From: Muribaculaceae bacterium
GTDB lineage: Bacteria; Bacteroidota; Bacteroidia; Bacteroidales; Muribaculaceae
NCBI GenBank assembly: GCA_017424575.1
Contig: JAFOYQ010000004.1
Coordinates: forward strand, 1 to 49,349
DNA: 49,349 bases
Reading direction: 5' to 3'
This document shows, piece by piece, positions 8,212-16,985 of this stretch; within the stretch, counting starts at the first letter, position 1, and each line of letters starts with the position of its first letter. The notes beneath the pieces are model-generated. The model ran no database searches and was not told the origin of the DNA. It saw only the letters and a program-made list of their open reading frames with translations. The translations under genes and the position numbers were made by a program.

Positions 8212-9198
8212 ATGAGTAACATTTCTCCGTTAAAATTCACGCCTATTCTCAAGTCCGTACTATGGGGAGGTTCGCGCATCTCTTCATTCAAAGGGATAGC
8301 CCCTTCGAATAGCCTCATTGGTGAGACATGGGAAATTTCGGGATTAGAAGGATTTGAAACAGCGATTGCTGAGGGAGAATTTAAGGGTATTACCATAAGC
8401 GAATTATTGAAACAAAAAGGGGAACAAATTATGGGCACCCGTCTTTTTGAACAATATGGCACTCATTTCCCTCTACTCATAAAATTCATTGATGCTGCAC
8501 AAGATTTATCTATTCAAGTGCACCCCAACGATGAAGTGGCAAAAGTACGCCATAACTGCAGTGGCAAGACTGAGTTGTGGTATATGCTCAACTCACAAAA
8601 AAGTGCTATAATTTACTCTGGATTCAAAACTCCAACAACACTAGAAGAGTTTAAGAATCATGTTGAGAATAACACATTAACCGATGTTCTTGCTTGCTTT
8701 ACTCCTAAACGAGGTGATGTTTTTTACCTCCCTGCAGGGCGTATACATAGCATTGGCGCAGGAAATCTTTTGCTTGAAATTCAACAAACATCTGATATCA
8801 CTTACCGCGTATACGATTATAACCGCACCGATTTCAATGGCAAAAAGCGTGAATTACACACCGAACTCGCTATTGAAACAATCGACTACCAGGTGCACGA
8901 TGAATATTGTATTCATCCTGAACCGCTAATTGATCAAGAAATTGAGATAAACAATTGCAACTATTTTGCAACTACATTGCTCAAGATTAAAAATTCTTGT
9001 AAAATCAATATCGCAGATAAGGATTCTTTCCGAATTATTGTTATAACATCAGGCAAAGGAAATCTTACCGACAATTTTGGTAATAACATCGCACTAAAAC
9101 AGGGTGATGTGCTTCTCGTTCCCGCTACAACTGAGTGGGTTGATATCTCGTCAAGCAATGGTAATGCAATAGAGGTAATTACCACATACGTTCCATAA
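8212..9198 (+). CDS. manA: Class I mannose-6-phosphate isomerase
   Basis: A 328-residue cupin enzyme that interconverts mannose-6-P and fructose-6-P and feeds GDP-mannose synthesis or mannose use. The metal-binding motifs QVHPND and KTELWYML are present, as is GRIHSIGAGNLLLEIQQTSD with the third His and Glu region and the substrate-side YRVYDYNR. The length is that of the short Bacteroidetes/Firmicutes type. The start is set by the promoter just upstream. The ATP-grasp-like gene starts 12 bp after its stop codon, so the two form one operon. Confidence 0.93.
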   Translation: MSNISPLKFTPILKSVLWGGSRISSFKGIAPSNSLIGETWEISGLEGFETAIAEGEFKGITISELLKQKGEQIMGTRLFEQYGTHFPLLIKFIDAAQDLSIQVHPNDEVAKVRHNCSGKTELWYMLNSQKSAIIYSGFKTPTTLEEFKNHVENNTLTDVLACFTPKRGDVFYLPAGRIHSIGAGNLLLEIQQTSDITYRVYDYNRTDFNGKKRELHTELAIETIDYQVHDEYCIHPEPLIDQEIEINNCNYFATTLLKIKNSCKINIADKDSFRIIVITSGKGNLTDNFGNNIALKQGDVLLVPATTEWVDISSSNGNAIEVITTYVP

Positions 9199-9210
9199 GC
9201 GACACGTTCA

Positions 9211-10347
9211 ATGTCTCGTTTATTCCTTTTTAATCCCGAAAATGATTTAGCTCTTGCTCATGGCAAAGCACAATACACTGCGCCGCCCAATGCTCTATTA
9301 TTACATAATGCTGGAGCAATGCTTCCTATTTGGAGTTGCAATGAGGGGGACTCAATTCTCACACATAATATAAATAGTGAGTGGATAGAATCACAGCAAC
9401 AATTGTTTGAGATCCCTAATATCTCACTCTCTGCCAATAATATCTCGGAGTTATTACCATGGGGATGGTCATTAAATACTTGCCGACAATTTTCTGAATA
9501 TGGAGTAAATTCGTCATTGATACCCAACGAAACATCTATCGAACAGATCCGACAAATAAGCCACCGCCGTCACACGATTGATGTTATATCACAAATCAAC
9601 TACATTCTCAAAACAACACTACCCACACCTATTGAAGCAAATAATGCGTCGCAAGTTCTTGAATTTCTACACAAACATCAAGCAATATACCTAAAATCGC
9701 CTTGGTCAAGTAGCGGCAGAGGGGTTATTAATACTGCAACACTTTCCGAAGATGAAATTATTCGCAGAGCGAATGGTATAATACGCCGACAGGGATCGGT
9801 TATGTGCGAAAAAGCTCTTGATAAAATTAAAGATTTTGCAATGCTCTTTTATTGCGATAACAATGGTGTGAGATTTCACAACTACTCATCATTTTTCAAT
9901 ATAGGAGCAGGGAACTATGCTGGTAACATCATTGGCTCGAAAGAGTTTATAATAAATAGCATAACTCAATACGGCATAAGTCAACAAAAATTAGAATTAT
10001 TTGCAAGCACATTGTGTGATATATTAACGAAATTAATTGTGCCACACTATCGGGGGTACCTTGGTGTAGATATGATGGTTTATAATGATAATGGCAAGAT
10101 TGAGATAGCACCTTGTGTTGAAATAAATCTTCGCATGACTATGGGTGTGGTTGCTTCGTTATGGAGCCAAAAGCATCTATTCCCAAATAGCCACGGAGTA
10201 ATGAAAGTTGAATACTCCCCCATTGACAAACGCACAGCGCCCAATAACCCACCTATTATCATTGACAAAAAATTAAAATCGGGAAGGATTTCTCTAATCC
10301 CACCCGACGATAATTTTGATATATACATCACAGCTCAATGTGATTAA
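9211..10347 (+). CDS. ATP-grasp-like protein of unknown function
   Basis: A 378-residue soluble protein. The N-terminus MSRLFLFNPENDLALA is highly characteristic of a Bacteroidetes-specific family without an assigned role. The middle contains IYLKSPWSSSGRGVINT, which resembles the Lys plus Gly-rich loop of ATP-grasp enzymes. Near the C-terminus PCVEINLRMTMG matches the metal-binding E-x-N-x-R motif of the same fold. An ATP-dependent carboxylate-amine or carboxylate-thiol ligase activity is therefore inferred; the substrate is unknown. It is co-transcribed with manA (12-bp gap). Its 3' end is 16 bp from the convergent maf gene, with no terminator between. Confidence 0.7.
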   Translation: MSRLFLFNPENDLALAHGKAQYTAPPNALLLHNAGAMLPIWSCNEGDSILTHNINSEWIESQQQLFEIPNISLSANNISELLPWGWSLNTCRQFSEYGVNSSLIPNETSIEQIRQISHRRHTIDVISQINYILKTTLPTPIEANNASQVLEFLHKHQAIYLKSPWSSSGRGVINTATLSEDEIIRRANGIIRRQGSVMCEKALDKIKDFAMLFYCDNNGVRFHNYSSFFNIGAGNYAGNIIGSKEFIINSITQYGISQQKLELFASTLCDILTKLIVPHYRGYLGVDMMVYNDNGKIEIAPCVEINLRMTMGVVASLWSQKHLFPNSHGVMKVEYSPIDKRTAPNNPPIIIDKKLKSGRISLIPPDDNFDIYITAQCD

Positions 10348-10363
10348 TCTCATATATACATCA

Positions 10364-10951
10364 TTAAAAATCTTTCAACTCAGAATATAATCGATGTAGT
10401 GGCAATCCCATTACATTATAAAAACTTCCGTTTATCCCTTTTACGCCAATACATCCTATCCATTCCTGAATACCATAAGCACCAGCCTTATCCATTGGAG
10501 CAAACACCTCAACATACTCTCGAATTTCTTCTGCTGTTAATTGCGCAAACTCAACTTGAGTACATACTGAGAACGTCACTTGTTTCTCGGCTGAAGTTAT
10601 TGTCACACCAGTAACCACTTCATGAGTATGTCCTGACAATGATGATAGCATATTTATTGCATCATCATTAGATATTGGTTTTCCCAATACCTCTCCGTCA
10701 TTAATTACAACAGTATCTGCTGTTATAATCAATTGATTAGCGTCAATAAGTGCTTTATATGCCTCTGCTTTTAATTTTGACAAAAATGGAGCCACCTCTA
10801 CTGCAGGCATTGTTGCGGGATAACTTTCATCAACCTCAATAGGTGTTGCGATTTCAAACTTAACACCCAACTGACCAAGTAACTCCCTGCGTCGGGGTGA
10901 TGCACTTGCCAGCAATACTTGATATTTATCTAAATTTTGTAATGATTTCAT
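10364..10951 (-). CDS. maf: Maf-like nucleotide pyrophosphatase
   Basis: A 195-residue protein of the Maf/YhdE/YceF family (PF02545), which hydrolyses non-canonical or modified nucleoside triphosphates. The N-terminal VLLASASPRRRELLGQLG is the family signature, with ITADTVVINDGEVLGKP and a C-terminal GAYGIQEWIG completing the active site. A GTG start at 10966 is in frame and would overlap kdsC; the ATG at 10951 leaves an 8-bp gap and is preferred. It is the last gene of the five-gene run that begins with the HU/SPOR gene. Confidence 0.93.
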   Translation of the reverse strand: MKSLQNLDKYQVLLASASPRRRELLGQLGVKFEIATPIEVDESYPATMPAVEVAPFLSKLKAEAYKALIDANQLIITADTVVINDGEVLGKPISNDDAINMLSSLSGHTHEVVTGVTITSAEKQVTFSVCTQVEFAQLTAEEIREYVEVFAPMDKAGAYGIQEWIGCIGVKGINGSFYNVMGLPLHRLYSELKDF

Positions 10952-10959
10952 AAAACCAT

Positions 10960-11484
10960 CTACCACACGAATGCACTTTCAGAGTTGAACCACTGACCAT
11001 TATTGCGCAATAATTGCTCCAAAAAGTCACGAGCCACACCTTCACCACCATTCTTAGGAGATATATATAGAGAGGCTCTCTTTATATCTTCAGCAGCATC
11101 ATTAGGGGATATCGAAAGACCAACGTAGTTCATACACTCGAAATCAGGTATATCATCTCCTATATATGCCACCTCCTCAGGTTTCAATCCATAGGATTCA
11201 ATCCAAGTTTTTAAACACACAATCTTTATTGAGGTCTTCAAATATACATCCTTTACGCCCAAACTATTTAGACGAATTCTCATTGCTTCACAATCAGCGC
11301 CTGTAATAATAGCAATTTTATATCCCATTTTTATTGCCAATTGTAATGCATAAGCATCTTTGACATTCACCATACGCGATGGTGTACCATTGGGCAACAA
11401 TGGAACGGTAGATGGAGACAACACTCCGTCAACATCAAATACTATTCCTTTTATTTGACATAAGTCATAATCAATTCTGCTCAT
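10960..11484 (-). CDS. HAD-family phosphatase, KdsC/YrbI type
   Basis: A 174-residue cap-less HAD phosphatase. Motif I is IVFDVDGVLS with nucleophile Asp17 and acid Asp19, motif II is IAIITG and motif IV is YIGDDIPDFECM. This matches 3-deoxy-D-manno-octulosonate-8-phosphate phosphatase (KdsC), the last step of Kdo synthesis for lipopolysaccharide. The branch also contains phosphatases of sialic acid and related pathways, so the exact substrate is a family inference. The start codon lies inside the preceding gene (14-bp overlap), which points to translational coupling. Confidence 0.88.
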   Translation of the reverse strand: MSRIDYDLCQIKGIVFDVDGVLSPSTVPLLPNGTPSRMVNVKDAYALQLAIKMGYKIAIITGADCEAMRIRLNSLGVKDVYLKTSIKIVCLKTWIESYGLKPEEVAYIGDDIPDFECMNYVGLSISPNDAAEDIKRASLYISPKNGGEGVARDFLEQLLRNNGQWFNSESAFVW

Positions 11485-12247
11485 ATCTTATATTATATTT
11501 TTCCATTATACATTGTGATAGCGTGCGATATAACTTCGCTTGCTCTGGTAAAAGCATTTTCTCATGCATTTCCATTATTTTCACATCTCCACGTCGTGCT
11601 GGACCTGTTTGTCCCTCAGTTGGAGATATAGATGCAGCCTTTTCTGTTGTAACCTTTATTAATGGCATTAACACATCTAAGTCACACCCTACCTCAGCTA
11701 AGATATCATTTGAAATAGACCACAAATAATTAACAAAATTACAGCCAAATACAGCAGCCACATGTAGTTTAGATCTTTGCGCACTATCAGCCTTGTGTAC
11801 ACTTTTGCTCAATTCTTGCGCCAAAGAGAAAATCATGTTTTCTGTATCTTCATTACATGCTTCAATAAAAAATGGCACTTCAGTCATATTCACCTCAACA
11901 TCTCGAGAAAACGTTTGCAGTGGATAAAATACGCCACATTGTTGAAATTTATGTTTTAACACTTCTATTGAAACACTCCCCGAGGTGTGTACCCATATTC
12001 CCGAGGTAACTTTAACCTTATCAACAACACTTGCCACTGCATCATCTTTTACCGATACAATATATAAATCGGCATCGGGATAAATCTGACTCAAATCATT
12101 AGTAGCAACAGCATGTTTAAGCACGTTTGCCAAAGTTTCAGCATTTTGAATAGTATGACTATAAACTTGCACCACATCGTGATTAGCATCTAATGCTTTT
12201 GCCAAATGTGTCGCAACATTACCAGCCCCTATTATTACTATTCGCAT
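11471..12247 (-). CDS. Rossmann-fold / DUF2520 protein
   Basis: A 258-residue protein. The N-terminus MRIVIIGAGNVATHLAKAL is a GxGxxA dinucleotide-binding fold like that of pyrroline-5-carboxylate reductase and ketopantoate reductase. VSVKDDAV and WVHTSGSVSIEVL follow, and the C-terminal helical part (KLHVAAVFGCNFVNYLWSI, then SPTEGQTGPARRGD) is the DUF2520 domain. An NAD(P)-dependent dehydrogenase is inferred; the substrate is unknown. It overlaps the KdsC-like gene by 14 bp and follows the nitroreductase after 20 bp. Confidence 0.85.
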   Translation of the reverse strand: MRIVIIGAGNVATHLAKALDANHDVVQVYSHTIQNAETLANVLKHAVATNDLSQIYPDADLYIVSVKDDAVASVVDKVKVTSGIWVHTSGSVSIEVLKHKFQQCGVFYPLQTFSRDVEVNMTEVPFFIEACNEDTENMIFSLAQELSKSVHKADSAQRSKLHVAAVFGCNFVNYLWSISNDILAEVGCDLDVLMPLIKVTTEKAASISPTEGQTGPARRGDVKIMEMHEKMLLPEQAKLYRTLSQCIMEKYNIRYEQN

Positions 12248-12267
12248 AACTTTGACCTTATCCTAAT

Positions 12268-12804
12268 TTACACCTCTTTCCAAGTTCCAATATGAACTTT
12301 TTCCCACAATAGTTTTGATGTATCAACAGGCTTACGTTCTTCGTCTTTGTGACCAAGTGTTATAATACATACAACAGGAAGATCTTCGGGCATACCCAAT
12401 AATTGTTGCACCCATTCTTCAGAAGGAGTACCATCAGAAGCAAAACGACCTCTTACTTGTATCCAACATGAACCTAAACCTAAATCTTCGGCTTGTAATT
12501 GCATAAATGCCGCAGCAATTGACGCATCTTCAACCCAAGGGTCAGATAATGTTGGATCAGCAGCAACAACAATTGCTAAAGAAGCCTTTGCAATTGGACC
12601 AGCTCCAGCAGGCTTGCACTCACTTAATCGTTGAAGCATATCTTTGTCCTCAACAACTACAAATTGCCAAGGACGACTGCTTTTTGAGGTAGGAGCCAAT
12701 AATGCTGCTTCTAATATTAACTTTACTGATTCGGGATCAATAGCCTCATTGGTATAACGACGTATGCTGCGTCGATTGACCAGCAGTTGGTGTAAATTAT
12801 CCAT
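12268..12804 (-). CDS. Nitroreductase family flavoprotein
   Basis: A 178-residue FMN-dependent nitroreductase-fold protein. VNRRSIRRYTNEAIDPE is the FMN phosphate-binding start, followed by LLAPTSKSSRPWQFVVV and the helix AASIAAAFMQLQAEDLGLGSCW rewritten here only in part (AAAFMQLQAEDLGLGSCW), then VCIITLGHKDEE. Such enzymes reduce nitro-compounds, quinones or flavins with NAD(P)H as dimers. No special substrate residue can be read. It sits 36 bp behind the HU/SPOR gene without a terminator, so it is probably the second gene of that operon. Confidence 0.9.
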   Translation of the reverse strand: MDNLHQLLVNRRSIRRYTNEAIDPESVKLILEAALLAPTSKSSRPWQFVVVEDKDMLQRLSECKPAGAGPIAKASLAIVVAADPTLSDPWVEDASIAAAFMQLQAEDLGLGSCWIQVRGRFASDGTPSEEWVQQLLGMPEDLPVVCIITLGHKDEERKPVDTSKLLWEKVHIGTWKEV

Positions 12805-12840
12805 AATTTCAATTGATTTTAATTAGTTGAACTGCACAGT

Positions 12841-13947
12841 CTACTTTCTACACACCCATGCATTAGGGTAGTGTTTCATTAATCCTGATTTACGAGCAAT
12901 TGACAAAACTTCTCTTGATGACGCTCCAGTAGTAGCATATACACGATAACGACCATCTTTTTCAAGGATTGAAAGTTGACTATTATTAGATTTAGAAATA
13001 TACTCTTCAGCATGTTCCTTACTTGGGAGAGATGCTATTACTAAGCAATATTTATCGCTTTCATTGTTTTTCAAAACAACTGTATTTGACGAAGTTGCCT
13101 CAGTGGATATTTCTTCAGACTCTTTAAGTTTACGATATTTTTCAATTTGCTCCATCATGAGACGTTTGCGAGCGCTTCTTGCCCCCTTTTTGTGCTTATA
13201 ATTAGCAACTGCCTCTTGATATTGATTGCGCAATGTAGTATCCACAACCTCCATTGATTCAGATTCATCAATATTTGTCACGTCCAACACTAATTGAGCA
13301 TCAACACTTGGTTCGTTTAACTTAATTTCAACTGGTTGAGGAGTTGACACCTTAGGTGCAGACAACGAAGCTTGATATGAGCCGTTGTTTATAATTGGAG
13401 TAGAGAATACAAAACCTAAGCCTAATATCACAGCAATTGAGGCTGCAACACGAGCCCAACTGCGACGAATTGGCAAATATATTGTATCTTTCTTATTTTC
13501 GTTTGGTTGTTTTTCTTGTGTATAAGCAACTTTAATTGGTCGAATATCAATTTTAGGCAAATTTGAGAAACTCAATGTTGCCGAAGTATTAATAAATGGA
13601 TCAAATATAATAGCGCCTTCACCATTTTGGCGGAAAACACCGATGTTACTTATCGCAATTTCTCCATTTTGGGTCAATTGATGACGCATTACTGCAACTT
13701 CATTGGCAATTTGCTTCATTGCCGCATCGTAACTCACCTTTGATTTACGAACAATTGACGAAGCCAATAATCCATCATCATGTGTTAATGATTGGTTGAA
13801 ACTTAGAGAGCGTGTAGGTGGTAGAAATTTACCATCTTTACCCAATAGAGCTGGCTGATAGCGAGATATAAATGCACCCCACCCTGGCACAACAACACAA
13901 TCATTGTACCTTACCAAATACTCAATATGTCGACCAATTAAATTCAT
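12841..13947 (-). CDS. HU-CCDC81 / SPOR domain membrane protein
   Basis: A 368-residue protein that joins three parts. Residues 1-125 resemble the two bacterial HU-CCDC81 domains (HIEYLVRYNDCVVVPGWGAF and the following HU-like fold SLTHDDGLLASSIVRKSKVS). Residues about 166-184 form one membrane segment (VAASIAVILGLGFVF). A charged periplasmic stretch (about 190-295) leads to a SPOR domain (about 299-368), which in other proteins binds denuded septal peptidoglycan. A bridge between cytoplasm and septum is inferred. The TATCTTTG -7 box lies only 5 nt before the ATG. It heads the run with nitroreductase, DUF2520, KdsC-like and Maf genes. Confidence 0.88.
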   Translation of the reverse strand: MNLIGRHIEYLVRYNDCVVVPGWGAFISRYQPALLGKDGKFLPPTRSLSFNQSLTHDDGLLASSIVRKSKVSYDAAMKQIANEVAVMRHQLTQNGEIAISNIGVFRQNGEGAIIFDPFINTSATLSFSNLPKIDIRPIKVAYTQEKQPNENKKDTIYLPIRRSWARVAASIAVILGLGFVFSTPIINNGSYQASLSAPKVSTPQPVEIKLNEPSVDAQLVLDVTNIDESESMEVVDTTLRNQYQEAVANYKHKKGARSARKRLMMEQIEKYRKLKESEEISTEATSSNTVVLKNNESDKYCLVIASLPSKEHAEEYISKSNNSQLSILEKDGRYRVYATTGASSREVLSIARKSGLMKHYPNAWVCRK

Positions 13948-13952
13948 CTATG

Positions 13953-13960
13953 CAAAGATA
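13953..13960 (-). promoter_or_regulatory. -7 box of the HU/SPOR operon, 5 nt before the ATG
   Basis: The minus strand reads TATCTTTG, then CATAG and ATG at 13947. The expected transcription start coincides with the start codon, so the mRNA would be leaderless. Confidence 0.55.
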
Positions 13961-14034
13961 CTTAACATATTTCAAGAAATCAAAAAAATGACTCACAAAA
14001 TATATTTATGATTTTTTTCACTCTGAATCCTTGA

Positions 14035-16059
14035 CTATTTTGCTAAGCGTTTTAGTAGATTATACGAAGGAATTACCCCAAGTTCTCCAGCCTTACTTAA
14101 GTCAGCAACACCCCTCTCTTTATTTCCCATTTTGAGATATACATACCCCCTATTATAATATGCTTCTCCCAAAACTGGATCAAGTTGAATTGCTTTATCA
14201 AATGCCTGAATAGCTTCGACATAATCTTGCATTTCGAGCAAAGTATTACCTTTGTTAAAGTATGCTATCGCCATGCGTGGTTGTAGGTCTATTAATCGAT
14301 TCCAATCGTCCAATACCTCCTTAAGTTGGGCATGTTTTGCCAACATTTTCATTTGTGCAGCGTCAACACATCCCATCAAAGGCTCTTCGGTTGCGTCATC
14401 AATTTTCATTTGATTGTATTTTGCAATAGCTCTCAAGAAATAAGATAATGAGAAGTTTGGAGTCAAAGATATTGCCTTATTCAAATCCTCTATGGCTGAT
14501 TTATAATTTCGCGTTACAACAAAATCCAATGCTCGACCAAAATAATCAATTGCTCGAGGAGTATGAGTTGCTATATATGAATTAAAATAATCAATTGACT
14601 CAAAATGCTTTGCTATCATATCTTTGTCGAGCAATCCCGATTCGCGATTTGTCACTACCAGATTAAATCGCAATAATCGTGTTGCATTTATATCATCAAC
14701 CTCTTTAATATAGTAAGACCCCATTCTTAATTCAGATGGCGTTGCATAATATGACAGCACAAACATTGGTTCAGGCTCAATAACAACATCTTTATTCTGT
14801 ACACTACCACGAATATCTTTATTATTGTACTGTTTTTCTATCTCATTTTCGTGATTTACACGCAAAATTTCTGAAAACTGCGATGCTACTACACTTTCAA
14901 CATTGGGATCTTTTTCCTCAATTGCTTTTGTAAATGGATCGCCAACCTTACGAGTTTTTTCAGAAGACGCTAAGCGTTTTACCATCGCTATTGACTTATC
15001 ATATTCTTGATTAGCCTTGCGCTCTTGTCCCATTTCTTTATATATTTCCGACCTCACAAAATGTGCTACAGGGAAATCAGGCAATACCTCTATTACCTTT
15101 GTTATATCAGCCAATGCATTATCAAAATCATGTATATTTTTATACAAAATTGCACGATTATATAATGTGCGATAATCCAAAGGATTCAATTTTAGTACCA
15201 TTGAAAAGTCCTCAATTGCACGATTTACGTCATTAATCTCAGTTCGCAATACCGCCCTATTATAATATGCAATCATATTTCTTGAATCATGGTCAATTGC
15301 GTATGAATAATCGTCTAATGCGCCATCTAAATTGTCGAGGCTATAATTAATTTGAGCTCGTATCACATAATATTGAGACTCTTGAGGATGCAGCCTAATT
15401 GCTTCGTTCATATCCAAAAGAGCTTTTTCAAAATCTTCTTGATATGAGGCAATCAATCCTGCACGCATCGCATATACCTCATGAGTAAACTTATTCAGAT
15501 TAAGAGCGGTATCAAGATCTGCAATTGCGGCTAATGTATCTCCTTGCGACAACCTTAACTTTGACCGTCCTCTATATGCTCTATCGTAGTTAGGGTTATA
15601 CTTCATCAACTCTTTGAAAGTGCTATCCGATGCCTCTAAGGCCCCCATTGCCTCTTGTGCTAATGCCTTATTAAACAAAATGTGTTTATTCCCATGTAAA
15701 GTTTCTAAAGCTTTATTATAATCATGGATTGCCTCTTGGTATTTACCTAAATTTTGACGAGCAACTCCTCGTATTTCCCACACATCATTCAAAAATGGAT
15801 TGCGTTCAATAGCCAATGTAGCATCCTCTTCTGCCCCAATATAATCCTCAAGATTAAACTTCGCAACCGAACGATAGAAGTAAGGTTTTGCTTGCTCTGG
15901 CTTCGATTGAATAACCAAATTAAAGTACTGAATAGACAACATATAGTCCTCAAAATAAAGTGCATTTTGTCCTATGCGCATTACCTGGTCGGTATTTATC
16001 TGCGACATTCCCGACAAATACACAATTGAAGATAATATTATTGCTATCAGTTTTTTCAT
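14035..16059 (-). CDS. Secreted tetratricopeptide repeat (TPR) protein
   Basis: A 674-residue protein with a signal peptide (MKKLIAIILSSIVYLSGMSQ) and about ten TPR units. Typical units are EQAKPYFYRSVAKFNLEDY, MIAYYNRAVLRTEINDVNR and GEAYYNRGYVYLKMGNKERG. A non-repeat insert (about residues 360-480) breaks the array into two blocks. TPR arrays mediate protein contacts; with a signal peptide and no lipobox it is probably periplasmic. It starts 14 bp after the SGNH hydrolase gene and is most likely co-transcribed with it. The partner is unknown. Confidence 0.85.
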   Translation of the reverse strand: MKKLIAIILSSIVYLSGMSQINTDQVMRIGQNALYFEDYMLSIQYFNLVIQSKPEQAKPYFYRSVAKFNLEDYIGAEEDATLAIERNPFLNDVWEIRGVARQNLGKYQEAIHDYNKALETLHGNKHILFNKALAQEAMGALEASDSTFKELMKYNPNYDRAYRGRSKLRLSQGDTLAAIADLDTALNLNKFTHEVYAMRAGLIASYQEDFEKALLDMNEAIRLHPQESQYYVIRAQINYSLDNLDGALDDYSYAIDHDSRNMIAYYNRAVLRTEINDVNRAIEDFSMVLKLNPLDYRTLYNRAILYKNIHDFDNALADITKVIEVLPDFPVAHFVRSEIYKEMGQERKANQEYDKSIAMVKRLASSEKTRKVGDPFTKAIEEKDPNVESVVASQFSEILRVNHENEIEKQYNNKDIRGSVQNKDVVIEPEPMFVLSYYATPSELRMGSYYIKEVDDINATRLLRFNLVVTNRESGLLDKDMIAKHFESIDYFNSYIATHTPRAIDYFGRALDFVVTRNYKSAIEDLNKAISLTPNFSLSYFLRAIAKYNQMKIDDATEEPLMGCVDAAQMKMLAKHAQLKEVLDDWNRLIDLQPRMAIAYFNKGNTLLEMQDYVEAIQAFDKAIQLDPVLGEAYYNRGYVYLKMGNKERGVADLSKAGELGVIPSYNLLKRLAK

Positions 16060-16073
16060 ATTATTTTCAACAA

Positions 16074-16763
16074 TTATTTCTTCATTAAAACTTGACGCAA
16101 AGCTTTTTGCACGATAGGTTGCATCACTTCATAGCCCTCTCGTGTGGGATGGCATCGATCTTTCGTGTATTCCGATTTCAATGCACCTTCAGGAGTAGCC
16201 ATCTTTGTATAATAATCGACATAAACATAACCTTTTGATTTTGCGTACGAGCAAATCAAGTCATTCATTTCTTTTACAATAGGTGCTGGTTTCAAATCGG
16301 GTTTCCATGAAAAGTAATCACATGGCAAAATCGAACATAACACTGGGATTATATTATTAGCTTTAGCGATGTCACACATAGCTGCAATATTTTGCAGAAT
16401 ATTTGCATTAGAAATTTCACCATTATTTTGAGCGATATCATTAATTCCTGCAAGAATTACCACAACTCTAGGATTTAGCGCAACTACGTCTTGACGAAAT
16501 CGAGATAACATTTGCTGGGTGGTCTGCCCACTTATACCACGACCAATATAATTATTACCATCAAAAAAATCAGGCATCATCTTTGCCCAAAAGTCGGTAA
16601 TTGAATTTCCCATAAATACTACCAAAGGAGATTGCATAAGTGCATCATTAGCCAATTCATATCGTTCATATTGTGCCCACGTGCGACGTGAATTGCTTTT
16701 TGTCTGCGCATTAATGCAAACAAAACACAATAAAAACAACATCAAACTCAGTGTTTTTTTCAT
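16074..16763 (-). CDS. Secreted SGNH/GDSL-family hydrolase
   Basis: A 229-residue exported esterase-fold protein. Signal peptide residues 1-19 end at INAQ. All four SGNH blocks are visible: VVFMGNSITDFW (block I, Ser54), GRGISGQTT (block II, Gly78 region), LAGIND (block III, Asn108) and DRCHPTREGY (block V, Asp202 and His205). Members in Bacteroidetes deacetylate sugars or peptidoglycan, or act as lysophospholipases; the substrate is not decided by sequence. It is the first gene of a two-gene operon with the TPR protein. A TAACTTTG -7 box lies 33 nt upstream. Confidence 0.92.
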   Translation of the reverse strand: MKKTLSLMLFLLCFVCINAQTKSNSRRTWAQYERYELANDALMQSPLVVFMGNSITDFWAKMMPDFFDGNNYIGRGISGQTTQQMLSRFRQDVVALNPRVVVILAGINDIAQNNGEISNANILQNIAAMCDIAKANNIIPVLCSILPCDYFSWKPDLKPAPIVKEMNDLICSYAKSKGYVYVDYYTKMATPEGALKSEYTKDRCHPTREGYEVMQPIVQKALRQVLMKK

Positions 16764-16796
16764 CTTAAATTCCTTTTAAGTAGTTCGTATTGCTTA

Positions 16797-16804
16797 CAAA
16801 GTTA
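16797..16804 (-). promoter_or_regulatory. -7 box for the SGNH hydrolase/TPR operon
   Basis: The minus strand reads TAACTTTG, a full TAnnTTTG match, 33 nt before the ATG at 16763. No clear -33 box. Confidence 0.5.
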
Positions 16805-16853
16805 CATATTTAATTTTAATTGTAAGAAAATGCACATATAATTACAAAATAAG

Positions 16854-16885
16854 TTGGTATTTTTTCACATTTATGAGTATCTTTG
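16854..16885 (+). promoter_or_regulatory. Promoter of the NDH-2 gene
   Basis: TTG at 16854-16856, a 21-bp spacer and TATCTTTG at 16878-16885. The leader to the ATG at 16986 is then about 95 nt, long for this window. The leader is AT-rich and I see no stable fold in it. Confidence 0.7.
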
Positions 16886-16985
16886 CATAGGAATTAATAT
16901 ATCTACTATTTTAGAAATATCACATAGCATTTTCGGGAGTAAACTTTTTTTGTTTTTCTCGCATTTAATAAGAAAAAGATTGTTT

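Noticed and set aside
16854..16985. N-terminal extension of the NDH-2 frame
   Set aside because: The TTG/TATCTTTG promoter lies inside it, so it would not be transcribed; the product without it starts in the usual way for the family.
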